From Allantophomopsis cytisporea (lineage: Eukaryota > Ascomycota > Leotiomycetes > Phacidiales > Phacidiaceae), in assembly GCA_024752435.1 (NCBI GenBank), contig CP103031.1, positions 740,001 to 804,000 of the forward strand: a stretch of DNA of 64,000 nucleotides, given 5' to 3'. The position numbers were made by a program, and so were the translations under genes. Positions within the stretch are counted from its first letter, which is position 1; every line of letters starts with the position of its first letter. The notes beneath the pieces were generated by a model. That model was not told the DNA's origin. It made no database searches and worked only from the letters and a program-made list of their open reading frames with translations. Below are positions 23,801 to 36,106 of this stretch, piece after piece.

Positions 23801-24319
23801 CGCCACACCCCGTATAATATCTGCCATTCGGGATTAGCGCCAACCACTATGCTATGATGGGGCATTTTCCCTTGGGGCTTCTGGCTCGACGCTTCGTCGA
23901 CACATAACGGAGCGACCTGCTAGTTTGAAAGATGTTTGTACGGAGAGGCATGGCCGTCACTTCTACATATTCGACTTGGTTGTCCAGGAGCCCACGAGCC
24001 CACGTATGAGATAAAGCTAAGGCCGTTCTCCTTCTCCGCCCTCCTCCCTCTCGCTCTTATTCATCATCTGACTTCCCTGCCGACCTGGAAGTTGTTCTCC
24101 GCTCCAGAATAATAACTCTATCAACAAGGACATAACTTCACCGCATTCAGATCCTCTTTGGTTGCAATCTACGATAGACGACTAACCTGTGACGCTCTCT
24201 GATACTTCTTTCCGTGTCTGCACGACCATCACAACATCTACACAGATCATACATCATAAATCACCACAACACAGATAACCCAGAATCTTCCAATTCACAT
24301 ATCTTCTGCTGCCAAAACC
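20872..24319. other. Gene-poor region, 3.4 kb
   Basis: Between Apn1 and choline sulfatase. Several short frames exist (for example 21343-21672 on minus, 22841-23191 on plus) but none has domains, a membrane or signal pattern, or matching splice sites I could trust. Short repeats include ATCACATCAG units near 22428-22446 and CTTCCA units near 23602-23622. The last 300 bp are pyrimidine-rich with CACAAC/ATCA leader sequence and are probably the choline sulfatase promoter and 5' UTR. Confidence 0.35.
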
Positions 24320-26166
24320 ATGGCACCAGATCTGAACTCTCTCCCATCCTATTCAGATGCGGCTGTGAAGGACCCAGCATATGCATCCAAACCACAAACC
24401 GCGCGGCCAACGCCAGCGCGCAAGCCGAATATCCTCTACATCATGGCTGACCAGCTGGCCGCACCACTCCTCAAGATCCACAACGAGAAATCCCAGATCA
24501 AGACACCACATCTCGATGCCCTCGCTGCCGAAGCCGTCGTATTCGACCAGGCTTACTGCCCATCTCCCCTATGCGCTCCATCGCGAATGTCCATGGTGAC
24601 GGGTCAGTTACCCACAAAGATCGGCGCCTATGACAATGCCGCCTCCGTTGGATCCGACGTCCCAACCTATGCACACTACCTCCGCGCAGCCGGCTATGAA
24701 ACCACGCTCGCGGGAAAGATGCACTTCATTGGAGATCAGCTACACGGTTACGAGAGCCGTCTTACTCCGGATATTTACCCGGGTGATTATGGGTGGGCGG
24801 TGAACTGGGACGAACCCGATACTCGTTTGGAATGGTACCACAATGCCAGCTCGATTCTTCAGGCTGGTCCGTGTGTGAGAAGCAATCAGCTTGACTACGA
24901 TGAGGAAGTTATGTACCGCTCCACACAATTTTTGTATGACCACGTCCGCAAAGGCCCAAACACGCGACCATTCTGCATGACGGTATGTGATGAGATTCAG
25001 CTGTGAAACCCGGAGTGAACCAAGCTCGTAGGCGTTTAGTAGTATATTCTCTGACTCTCATATAGGTCTCTCTAACGCATCCTCACGATCCATACACCAT
25101 CGAGCAGAAATACTGGGATATGTACGAAGATGTGGACATTGAACTCCCAACTGTCAAAATCCCCAAGGAAGAATTGGATGGCCACAGCCAGCGCCTGTTG
25201 AAGGTCTGCGACTTATGGGACGCTGATATTTCTGATGAGCAGATCAAGAGGGCCAGAAGAGCATACTACGGCGCAGTTAGCTACGTAGATGACTGCATTG
25301 GCAGGATCCTGCGCGTGCTCAAGGACTGCCGTCTGGACGACAACACAATCGTGGTCTTCAGCGGCGACCACGGTGACATGCTTGGCGAGCGCGGTTTATG
25401 GTACGTTCCAGTCCCCCCATACCAATCCACACCATTGACAGCATCACTGACTCTTCGCAGGTACAAAATGTCCTACTTTGAATCCTCCGTTCGCGTGCCC
25501 CTGATGATCCACTACCCCGCACAGTTCACGCCCCACCGTGTCACTCAGAACGTCTCCACACTCGACATCCTGCCCACGCTCGTCGATCTCGCCAACACAA
25601 AACTCATCCCCTCCCTCCCCATGGACGGCCTCTCCCTTCTCCCACACCTTTTATCCAAAGAAGGCCATGACACCGTCTTCGCAGAGTACTGCGGCGAAGG
25701 TACCATAGCTCCCATGATGATGATCCGCCGCGGCGTCTGGAAATACATCACTTGTCCCGCGGATGTAGACCAGCTATATAACCTATCTACGGACCCACTC
25801 GAGCTCGTGAACCTTGCCTCCTCCAAGTCGCAATCCTCAAACTCGGCCGAGACGATCAAGGTCCTGGAGGCGTTCGTGGCGGAAGCGCGTGCCAAATGGG
25901 ATTTCGGAAAGATCACGCACGATGTGCTGGTTAGTCAGCGTCAGCGCCGTCTCGTGTGGAGTGCCCTGCGCGCTGGCAAGTTCACGTCCTGGGATTATAA
26001 TCCTGTGGATGATGGGCGCGAGAAGTATATTCGCAGCCATGTTCCCCTCGATGATTTGGAGTTGCGGGCTAGGTATCCGCCTGTTGATACGCATGGCCGA
26101 GAGACGGTTAGTAGGAACGGGGCTGGGGTTGTTAGTGTTGATCAGGCGGGGAGTCATGGGCAGTGA
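24320..26166 (+). CDS. Choline sulfatase (type I sulfatase)
   Basis: Three exons: 24320-24982, 25066-25400, 25461-26166, giving 567 aa. Introns are GTATGT...TATAG (83 nt) and GTACGT...TCGCAG (60 nt). The second intron is in frame without a stop, so an unspliced reading would insert 20 residues in RGLWY|KMSYFE; splicing restores the usual family sequence. The signature CAPSRMSMVTG holds Cys85, the residue converted to formylglycine in cysteine-type sulfatases. Metal-binding residues appear in IMADQ and SGDHGDMLGERGLWY. The C-terminal sequence (GKFTSWDYNP...REKYIRSH) is typical of choline sulfatases. The enzyme releases choline and sulfate from choline-O-sulfate, a fungal sulfur store and osmolyte. 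No signal peptide; probably intracellular. Confidence 0.88.
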
Positions 26167-27457
26167 GTTTGGATTTGAGGGGAGGGATCATGGGTGATAG
26201 GAGAGTACGAATGGATAGTGGAGCATAAGGTGCTGGGGAAGGATTATGTGGCTAAGAAGAAGTGAGGAGGATGTGAATGTCAGGAAAACCCGCACGGATT
26301 TGACCCGGAGAAAAAGTGCATGGATTTTGCGAGAGGAGAAGAAAAAGAGATTTGAGAATGATTTGAGTCTGGATTGGATTTGGGATTGCTGATGTTTTTG
26401 AGCGGCATTATGAGTGGCATTGCTTGCGGGTTGAATTTTTGACGGCACTGCATTTCTATAGAATGGGAATGCATGGAGCGTGCGCTTGGTCTTTTGTCGC
26501 TGGGCTGGGATATGATCCATGCTGAGATTGTTCTGGGGGGAGTGCGTTTGAGTGTGGATGAAAAAGGGAGACATGAGTGGGTTGTTATGGGGGAATGTAG
26601 GGATTATTCAAGTGTTTGATATTCAGACGTTGGGGGAAGCTTGGATTCATAGGTTAGTGTAGGATTTGTGTTGGTGGTTTTATGATATTATGATATTTGA
26701 ATCTGATGACTTGGACTGAATTTGAATGGTTTGGAGTGAGTGTATTGCTGTGTGAGTTTAATGTGTGAGATGCCGACTTGATGGTTTTTCGAGTGAGTGG
26801 CGTGTTTGATGTATGTTTATAGTTGATCTGTTCATTCTGTTGCTCGATGCCAGCTAGATTTCTCATATGCTTATGATGTTCTGTTGTGAAGTAATGTTCT
26901 GATTCAAATAATTTGTAGGTGTAGGAAGTGCCTGGCAAGTATGTTATCACTTAACATGAAGTTGTGTTATCCCTGAAAGTGCTCCGCTTCGTGTTGGGTC
27001 GGTCTCCTTGGTATTATCATGTGAGGATTCCATGTAAACTAGGAGATTAACCATTTTGTAGTCTTCTAAGTATATGCCAAGAGATTCTCGATAAAGATAT
27101 GAAATCAGACGGAAAAGTAACGTTTCTGTAAGCTAGATAACAGCTATTGTACTGGCTCTCTAAGCAGGTTTCTGAATATCTTATGTATTCCTTCCGAGCC
27201 TGCAAATGATCTGCAACAAAGATAGTCTATATCGTGAAAGCACTAGTAGCAGGTATAACCAAGAATCCCAAACTCCATCTGAGGTGTATAAAGCGTGCTT
27301 TGACCTGAAACTCTTACAAGCATAACCATCAAAAACCAGTATAACCAGGAATCCCAATTCCATGTAAGGTGTATAAAGCGTGCTTTGACCTGAAACTCCT
27401 ACAAGCATAAACATCAAAACCCAAGCTTCCTCGCCCCGTCTTCATCCTCATGCCTTC
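26167..27457. other. Convergent 3' intergenic region
   Basis: Between choline sulfatase (+) and the SLATT gene (-). No gene seen. It contains an 86-bp tandem duplication, listed separately. Confidence 0.35.
27253..27424. repeat. 86-bp direct tandem duplication
   Basis: Two head-to-tail copies, 27253-27338 and 27339-27424. They share a perfect central block (GGTGTATAAAGCGTGCTTTG and the following CCTGAAACTC) and differ by about ten substitutions. Each copy holds a TATAAA sequence. It lies just downstream of the SLATT gene's stop, so it may affect its 3' end, or be neutral. Confidence 0.75.
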
Positions 27458-28105
27458 CTACACACTCGTCTCTCCCCCATCTCCCCCACTAATCCCCCCA
27501 CTCTGCTTAACATGATAACTATTCGGACGATTCCTCTCCACCGTCTCCCTAGCCTCTTCATACCTCCTAAGCACCTCCTTAACAACGCCCAGCACTTCCT
27601 TCTCACTCTTGGGCCCAAGGCCCCCCTCAAAAAGGCCCTCCACCTCCTCAATATAATCCTGCACCTTCCGAATCTCGTACCCATCCTTCCGAAACCGATC
27701 AGGGAGACCATTCCCCTTCATGAGCGCGAGGAAGCCGGCAATGAACGTGTTGCACGCGCTCAGGATCGTGATGGCCAGGTGATGCCGGTTCGCGACTGGG
27801 CCCAACGTCGTGAGCGTCGTGCCGATGAGCAGTTGTGCCACCAGTGCTATTGTCAGCAGGAGGTCTAGCGTCCAGTATTGTAGCGTGTATTGCTGGGCGT
27901 CGCGCGCTAGTGTCCTGTAGATGCCGCGGGGGAAGGAGGCGCTGCGAGCGGTGGAGTCGGGGTTCATGCCTAGGGACTCGCGGAACATGTTCAGGTAGTC
28001 TCTTGAGTCGCCGCTGTGGTTGCCATTGCTTTTGCCGTTTCCTGTGGGCGATGGCGAGGAGAAATGGGTTGGGCCTAGGAGAGGCTGATGTTCGGACTCT
28101 GTCAT
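27458..28105 (-). CDS. SLATT_fungal-domain protein (SMODS/SLOG-associating 2TM)
   Basis: Intronless, 215 aa. A polar N-terminus (QPLLGPTHFSSPSPTGNG) is followed by a conserved region around residues 57-80 (FPRGIYRTLARDAQQYTLQYWTL). Two membrane helices come next (about 79-101 and 108-129), then a charged cytosolic helix region (residues 130-195) and a Gly/Ser tail. This order and length match the fungal branch of the SLATT family. In bacteria SLATT proteins are two-helix, pore-forming effectors of nucleotide-sensing conflict systems; the role in fungi is not established. No SMODS nucleotidyltransferase or SLOG partner is encoded next to it in this window. Confidence 0.75.
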   Translation of the reverse strand: MTESEHQPLLGPTHFSSPSPTGNGKSNGNHSGDSRDYLNMFRESLGMNPDSTARSASFPRGIYRTLARDAQQYTLQYWTLDLLLTIALVAQLLIGTTLTTLGPVANRHHLAITILSACNTFIAGFLALMKGNGLPDRFRKDGYEIRKVQDYIEEVEGLFEGGLGPKSEKEVLGVVKEVLRRYEEARETVERNRPNSYHVKQSGGISGGDGGETSV

Positions 28106-28532
28106 GATAACGACGATATTCTTGAAGGATTTGTGGATTTCGTGATGTTTGCTTTGTCTTGACTTGACTTTCTTCGAGTCGTCAGGTATATAAATGAACT
28201 ATACGGAATCGTTTTCTCGCTTTTCGGGTAGCATGCAGATGTTAAAGGTGAAAGGTGGTGGGAAGGATATTTAGCCTTCTTGAAACAAGCCTGCTCAATC
28301 TCCATCCTGCCTTCCCTTGCCCTGAAAAAATTGCATTGCGTTGTGTTGCATCTCTTATCACGCACCTGTCGCACGACCAGGTGTTGTAGCCTCGTGCCGT
28401 GCCCTGCAGGGGCTCACTCGACCATTATCCAATCACACGGATATTTTGGTGCTGCAGACATGCATATCGCTGGAACGCAAGACCTGCTTTTGAAAACGAT
28501 TGCAACTTGAATGACTTCATGAGCTGGAGGCT
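28106..28532. promoter_or_regulatory. Upstream region of the SLATT gene
   Basis: No gene seen. An AT-rich TATATAAAT box lies on the plus-strand sequence near 28188-28196, about 85 bp before the SLATT start on the minus strand. Confidence 0.3.
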
Positions 28533-28843
28533 TTAGATGAGCCAGATATTCCTAAATGCTTGTGTTCGTCTGTACTTTGGTAGCCTACAGCCTCGTTAGC
28601 GGTTGTGGTCAGAATCTTGACATTCAGCCCTTTCCATTTGATCCTGCGGAAGGCTGCTATGGTACCTGATGACGTGAGATGCCTTTGCGTCTGCAGATTC
28701 AGCGTGTAGGATAATGAGGATTGCGCATCCGATGGATGGGAATATCTTTGGGGGCTGCTATCAGCTGTGGATGTGATGTTGTTGGAGATCAAGAAGATAA
28801 TTGTGAAACATACCTTATACGAACTTGCGATTAAGGCGGACAT
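28533..28843 (-). CDS. Possible small three-exon gene, 56 aa
   Basis: Complement of join(28533-28584, 28666-28754, 28814-28843). Intron 1 has donor GTATGT and ends GATAGCAG. Intron 2 has donor GTACCA, a perfect fungal branch-like GCTAAC and acceptor TGTAG. Spliced, the three exons close in one frame of 57 codons including stop. The predicted peptide has a short hydrophobic stretch (IGCAILIILHA) and a basic C-terminus (LPKYRRTQ). I recognise no family. Splice quality is the only support; it could be non-coding RNA. Confidence 0.33.
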
Positions 28844-31096
28844 ATCTCACTCATAGAAAAGGAAAGACAGTCTCGCAATGTACACATTCTGTGTTGACAT
28901 GTAGTGAAGGATGTCTTCCTCAGCCGACGATTAGTTCCTGCTGAGGGCAAGTTCTCCTCGGTGTGCGACGACTGATGTCAGGTATCTCAATCCCATTCAA
29001 ATCCAAGTCACGAGACAGAAGCGTACCATCTTATGACGACTATTTGCAATCTCTTGAGCTTTTTAGAGACATCTTGATCATGTGACATTTCAAAGATAGG
29101 CTTCGCTACAGGCAGATTGGTATATATATACACTCCCGAAGCGGAGAAACAGACTCAGGATCAAGCCAGCTGACCAGCACATGCAGATTCAAGGACAAGC
29201 CTAGACATCGGCAAAAGCCCTCTCTGTGTTACCAAACTCATTTTCTTGTTGAAGTCACTCACATCGATGAAATCGATGTCGTTCCTATAATCAACAGATG
29301 GCCTACATTAAACTCGTCTTCTATGTAGGCTTTTAAGCCATAACTCAAACTGATGAATCTCATCTCAGGGTTCATCCGTACGGATTTCGTAGAGGCCCGA
29401 TACTCGGAGATCCGATTTCATGCGTGGTCAGACCATACCTTAAGTGCCCAAGTTCTCCACAATAATACCATACGAGAATAAGGTACAAAGCGAAAACGAT
29501 ACGTTAGGTAGCCTAATGCTTCATTGCCCTATAGCATCGTGAAGTCCCGATATGCATACCTTGGATACGGCATTCCAACAGATGGGTAGGGAATAGAAGA
29601 CTACCTTGGCTAGCCGTACAGCCGCTTAGAAGCAACAATGAGCGGCAGTGGTGAACTCTATGAACGGACTTCGATTTTGGTGTATTTACTTTACTTCATG
29701 AGGAGGAGGATGAGTCGAGGATAAGTGCGTAGTTGTGGCAATCAGTTGAAGATAACGAGGTTTGACTTGGCTTGGCTTCAGATTGGCCAGGGTTTGGGGT
29801 TCCCGCTTTGATAAGGTTTGGTGGTTTGCATGACATGTTCCATGTTCCACGATATCCACAATTGCAACAATGGGGTATGTGGATCATATGGTGATGGTAC
29901 TTTACTTCGTTGTTTACACGATAGATATTCTTTGAGATGGGAGAAAACAAAGGGTATGGACTATGGATTATGGACTGTGGACTGTATCCTCATTGCGTTC
30001 ATGTACATATTTGTATATCTCATACGGTTGATCTAGGAGATGTAAATCTTGGTGGAGTCTATCTATACAATAGATACGATATTCCAAGGTATGTTGGTAG
30101 GTCCAGCCCCAACATCTTCACGAGACATCTCAAGGATCATATGGAATCAGCGACTATATACTCGCAGTGCATATCTCGTAGAGTCGGATTCAACGTCTTT
30201 CGTACATATAACTCTCTTGATAGTGTCGTCCTTCGTCTTCATATGTTGAATAATAAGCCGGACTTTCGTGCCTGCGCGCGGCGTTCGCGTAGATATCAGC
30301 AGCGGAAGAGGCGTCGACCATCAACCTATGCCAGTGGACAAAGAGGAACCTGTCTTGGAATACTGTCTACCGTACGGTTAAGAAACCCTCCAAATTGGTG
30401 GAATGATGTTGATGACTTATGGCTTGTTCTACAAAACGAGTGAAGAAGCCTCGATTCCACGTAAATGGCACACATATCCAGTCGCTATTGCAGACTCGAT
30501 TCTTCAAGACATCGGAAAAGCGCCTTGGGTGACGTCAATTACAAACTACGATGAAGATCATGTAGATTACATTGAGATGTGTGATTTGATGCAATGTGAT
30601 CTCAAGCATCCGCCGTGAGAATTTGACCAGCACTCCGTCCGTGGTGACCCTAGTGATCATTATGATATGCGCCGCCGCGGCAGATGAAGAACAAGTAAGC
30701 CATTATCCATACGATTCGTGTTGATTATATATCGCACTCTCTAAAAGCGCAGAAATGCAGTACTGGCCTTTTGGCCGACTCTGTTAGTCATTATTGCTAT
30801 GGCGCCCTGACGAGTGGGGAAAACGGCTCTTATCAAAGCTTGTATCTTATCATCAACGGAACCCCGTACAACCAGATCATGGACATGGATGTGGCCTCTT
30901 ATCACCAAATCTCTCAACTGCAATGTGAGGTGAAGAGCAGCCACCCTGGAACCCATATAAGCATGTATGATGCCTCGACTTCGAGCGTGTCACGCCTGCC
31001 AATTGCTCATACGCTGTCCATCGACATCGACATCGACAGCGACATAAATTCAGGCAAGTCGACTGCATTGGCACTTGACACTCTACATCCGCCACC
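28844..31096. other. Gene-poor region upstream of the amino acid transporter
   Basis: Mostly without coding character. The part 30240-30950 is less AT-rich and holds short open frames (30403-30618) and a good intron-like pair, GTAAGC at 30695 and GCGCAG ending 30752. These could be 5' UTR exons of the transporter or an unrecognised gene; see findings. A TATA-like run (TATATATATA) is near 29120. Confidence 0.35.
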
Positions 31097-32563
31097 ATGT
31101 CAGGAAAATCGAGCACCTCGGATGAGAAGAAATATGCCGAGCGCGACACTGAAGTCATCGAGCCGGTAACCATAGGAGAGACCGAGGACCTCGTCGACGA
31201 GGTTTTCAAGAAGACAACCGATGGCGTTGATTTCCGCACTGTGGGATGGCCGCGTGCCTCTGTGATCTTCCTGAAGTTGATTTTCGCCACGGGAGTGCTG
31301 TCTATCCCAACAGCAATGTACTCGCTAGGCGCACTGGGAGGAGCATTATCCGTCGTCGGCTGGGGAGCTCTGAATACCTACACGGCCGTCATCCAGGGCA
31401 ACTTCCGCAACTCGCACTCGGGCTGCCACAGTGTGGCCGACATGGCGAACCTCATTGGCGGCGTATGGTTCAAAGAACTGTGCGGACTTCTCTACCTCAT
31501 CGCCTACGTGCTATGCGCCGGCTCCGGCATCCTGGGCGTGTCAATCGGTCTCAATGCGCTCTCCTCCCACGCCGCTTGCACAGTCTGGTGGTCATTCATT
31601 GCAACTATCGTCGTCGCCGCCACGGCCTCCGTCCGCAAATTCCACACTATCGGCATCCTCACCTGGGCCGGCTTCCTCTCCATCTTTGTTGCTGTCTTCA
31701 TCGTCGTCATCGGCGTGACAACTCGTGATCGCCCGGCCGCCGCCCCGCAGACGGGCGCTTTCGAGCTGGGATACTATGTCATCGCCCACCCGACCTTCGT
31801 CGCCGGCATGTCAGCCTCCGCAACCATCTTCGTATCATCCGCCGGAACATCCGCCTTCTTACCTGTCATCGCTGAGATGAGAAGACCAAAGGACTACAAC
31901 AAGGCGCTTTACTCGTGCATGATCTTCGTCAACGCTTGTTATCTCGCCTTCAGTCTTGTCGTGTACCGTTGGTGCGGCGCGTGGGTTGCCTCACCATCCC
32001 TTGGTAGCGCAGGAGCAACAGTCGAGAAGGTCGCCTATGGAATCGGCATGGTTGGCTTGATTGTGTCCGCTACCATCTATCTGCACGTCGCCGCCAAGTA
32101 CCTGTTTGTGCGCTTCTTGCGCGACTCGAAGCACTTGCAGAGCAACACCGTCGTGCACTGGGGTACCTGGCTCAGTTGCACTTTTGGTCTCGCGGCTATC
32201 TCTTTCATCCTCGCTGAGGCTATCCCTATATTCAACTACTTGCTCGCCCTCACCGGCTCCATTTGCTTCGCGCCACTTGCGATTTGCTTGCCTGCAATCT
32301 TGTGGTTGTACGACCGCATGGATTGGAGAAGAGGTACCCTTTTGCAGCAGGTTGCTTATTGGCTTCATTGGGGCATGATTTTGCTCGGCTTGTTCTTGCT
32401 CGTTGGTGGAACGTATGCCACTGTTGAACTTATTATCGAGGCTTACGCTGATGGCGAAATTGGTGAGTTTTCTATCTTGTTTTTGAAGCCATCTGCTTTT
32501 CTGAGTGGGCTCTTGTACTAACTTCCTCTAGGCAATGCATTTTCTTGCGCAGATAACGCATGA
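31097..32563 (+). CDS. Neutral amino acid permease, MTR-like (AAAP family)
   Basis: Two exons: 31097-32462 and 32532-32563, giving 465 aa. The intron runs from GTGAGT to CTCTAG and the second exon adds only ten residues (NAFSCADNA after a shared Gly). An acidic N-terminal tail precedes about eleven membrane helices from residue 52 on, with the first-helix signature FLKLIFATGVLSIPTAMYSLG typical of the Aa_trans/AAAP family. Similar length and motifs occur in the Neurospora N system permease MTR, which imports neutral aliphatic and aromatic amino acids by proton symport at the plasma membrane. Exact substrate range is inferred. The start has a strong context (gccaccATG). Confidence 0.85.
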
Positions 32564-35500
32564 TTTAGATTTAGATTTAGATGACTCCCTGTGGGGCATT
32601 GTCTACCTTTGCCGGCCCATACGTGATGTTTTATGTTTTTGTTTTAGATACCATATATATTGTACAATTTATCCCATATTTGAGTTACACACCTAATGGT
32701 CTGTAACTGTATGCAGCCTGTCTTGTTAATACGCAGGATATTCACAGAACATCATGCACTCGTACCAACGGATATCTAAGTATATAATATCATATCGTTT
32801 GAATCGATGATACACGACGACACTTGTCTATTTCTGATGTATTAGCGAGGGGATTTCACAAAAGGGGAATCAGCTTTAACACAAGTCCTAACTAGGGCAA
32901 ACAACCCCCAATATAGGAGACCTACTTCAGTAGGTTCATGCAATCTCTGAATAGAAACTCACGGGTTATGTGTACATATTGATTTGAGCGGTTCTAGTCA
33001 ACGTCCACTAGATACTGTACTTTCAAAAGATCTACAGAAATTTGGAACATGCTAATACTGATATCTCAGGTGATGTTTCTACCGGGACCCATAGTGAGCG
33101 GCTGAAGAGGGTATACATAGTTTCCACCATTGTCTTGTATATCACGCCAGCTACTCTCCACCACTATGCCACTTTCTTCAAGTTCGTGCAGCAATATCCC
33201 TCTCAATTGCTACAACTATTTGCAGCCTGAGAGTCATAATCAGCTGTAAGCATGTGCACCTATGTGAGACACTGCTATAGGCAATGTAACATGTGTGAAA
33301 CCCGCCAGCAACAATGTGTACCACCAGGTTATCTGACTAGAATTTTCCAGCAGAATGGCTCAGGGGCCCAATAGTGCTTTTTTCACGGTATGATATTGAG
33401 ATGGGTGGATAGCTTGCGAATTTCATGTAAGGGTAATAAGTGTGGAGCACGAAGTAGAATCCGGTTGACTTTGAGGCTCTTGCACATGTGGAATGAAGAT
33501 GATATGCTGAGGTAGCTCTTGCTAGAAAGAGATCTGTCTGCCTACTCAATGCTCTTTGCGCACACAGTGCAGGGAAATGGGAGGTCGCTTTCAAGTGTGA
33601 CAATGAATTCAACGACCAGAGAAAGAAGTGCTTTGCAAGCAGGGTCGAATGAAAACTACGGCCAATAACGAAGCAATATTCTGTCAAAGAGAGGGAGGCT
33701 TTTGTTTGTTCCCTTCTTCTTCTTGAACCGGTGTAAGCCGAATCGTTAGCCATGTTCTCTCCATTTATATTGCGATTGATACTGCAATGGAACTTAGAAA
33801 TCAGATCGAAGGCAATGCCATTTGTGCTACTCTGCATTGGCGGCAAATTATATATATTCGGGGCAAATTTGCATACATATGAATGTCCATGGTGACCGGG
33901 AAGACGGTAGGTAGTACGGTGTACAGCTCCTTGTGCTTGCAGATATGCGTGTTGCTGTTGGTGCTGCAAGCATCCTAACTGTTGGAGATTCGATACGTCA
34001 TTGTTCATTCACTTGGTACGGGGTGGACTTTGATTACCTTGTGAAAAGACCACTCGCCATCGCACAAATTTCACGATATTATTGAGAACAATATAACTTC
34101 GAGGAGAACATCATTGGAAATCAGCTGGATCTATCCTGGAAGGATGTATGTGATACGGATTGCGTCGAGTTGTAGGAAATGGCATTTACGACGCATGTCG
34201 TAGAACCGAAGCAAGAGATATGATAAGTGCGCCTTTCAGCCTTTCCTGACGCCTCTTTTCACCGCTGGATGCCTCAGCTCCTCCTCGGTCGTTCTACTCA
34301 GACCTCGGCGCCAATGACAAATCACCTGGCGATTCTCTGACGGCCTTTCGAGCCATAGAGAAGAAAGACGGATAGTAATCAATAATCCACTTTTGAGATT
34401 CCATCTCGAAAATGAAGTCAGTGGCAGAGGCTAAGTAGGGGTATGGACCATGGTGCCCATGCTCGACGCCATAAGATAGATAGATTTAGATGCGCATCTG
34501 AAATCCTCCCGCAGATAAGTTTCCCCAGAGATTATCCCGCCGGACGCCTTTTTGAGGCACATACATGAGAACAGGGCGTATACACATGTACATAGTACTC
34601 AAACAGGCATGCATTATGTAGGTGTGTTCTACGCATTGGAAATCTTGATGTCATAGAAGCTGGAGAGATGACATCTGTATCGCCGACGAGAGTCTTGGAA
34701 TCGCGAAGCGACATCGAAGATGGGCATTTCGATCGGAATCTGTGTTTAGCAGATGTCGATTGAATGATGTTCATGATAGCCAGGATGGGTATGGTTCATG
34801 GAGGGGATTTATTATTGTATTGCTCTCTGGTGATCCTTACCTGCTGCTGCATTGCTTTGCATCAAAAAAAGTATCTATCTGCATTGACCACCAACATAAG
34901 CACAAGCATCAGGTAAGTAAAATAAAAATCAAAGAGAAAAAAGAAGGGGACGATGTTCTCAGTGTATTGAATGTCGATTGAGGCAAGGCATTAAGTAAAA
35001 AGGATATGGTATAAGTAAGGTATTCAAGTAGAGCGAATATACAGAGCAATTCGATGCAACTCAACTTTTCATACTCCCCCCACGTCTCCGCCCAGTAATA
35101 ATTGACTCTCTTATCCTGAGAACCCTTACTCAGCGATCCCTTGATAGGCCAATCCGAGGGCAAATCGAAGCAGCTGGTCGCTCCGGAGGCATAATCCTTC
35201 CTACCAGGTCACTGGGCCATCCATGCACGCTCCATACTATAACGCATCCCAGTAGAAAAGTCGATGAAGGCTGGAGGCTTCTCTGTACTGTACGCAGTAG
35301 AGTGCGAGGCGAGGATCTGACATCTGAGGTCTGAGGTCTGAGGTCTGGGGGTTTGAGGGATCCTTGGTGAGAGTTTAGTGATAATCTGGTAATCTGGTAC
35401 TATACTTACCTACTTACCTACCGTAAGAATCTTGTGCTTGGAGATTGAAGTCCAACCATTGTCCACAGCTGCCCTCAGATGTCAGCCACTATGCATATAC

Positions 35501-36106
35501 GCCTTACTCTGTCCGTACCGACCGGCGTCGTTGATTAGAGTACCTTATGTAGAATCTGTAGAATCTGTAGAACAAGTGGTGAGGGCCGCGTCTCTGGCTG
35601 TGCGTGTGGGTGTGAGAGTGTGTCTGTCCCTCCACCAACAACTCCGCTACTACCAATGCCCATTACACGAGTGGTCAGCACACCTCCATGCCCCCACCAC
35701 CCCCAGCTTCTACTTACCTTGCCTGACCTTACCTCACCAGAATCAACCCACATAAACGACTTTCTTATCTTTGCAGCGCCCACAGCTAACTCAATATACT
35801 ACCCGTCCAATTGCTTGCTGTTCCACGATGATTTGAGGCGTCACAGTCCGACAACCTATCCCAGCTCGAACAAAACTCCTCACGGTTACTCAGCAGTGTT
35901 CTCAGTCCTAACCTGGACCCCATCATCATCATCATCATCATAAGTAGCATCTCACTCTCCGTGGAGAAGTATAGAGTCATGCTCTGCGCATCGTTGTCGA
36001 GTCCACACCAAATTCCCTGAACAGGACTTCCCATCCGAGGAGAACTGGTCTTCAATTCACACTTTTACATGCACACTATCCTAGAAAATCCAAAACCTTC
36101 CCTATC
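32564..36106. other. Gene-poor region upstream of the Zn2Cys6 regulator
   Basis: About 3.5 kb. A 223-aa minus frame at 33337-34008 has random-looking composition and is not supported as a gene. Short repeats: TCTGAGG units near 35320-35347 and a TCA run at 35921-35942. The final kilobase is CT-rich and probably holds the promoter and a long 5' leader of the regulator, a common arrangement for fungal transcription factors. Confidence 0.4.

Noticed and set aside
33337..34008. 223-aa minus-strand open frame
   Set aside because: Composition is mixed, with no domain, signal peptide or membrane pattern and no splice partners; it lies in AT-rich DNA upstream of the Zn2Cys6 regulator. Probably a chance frame.
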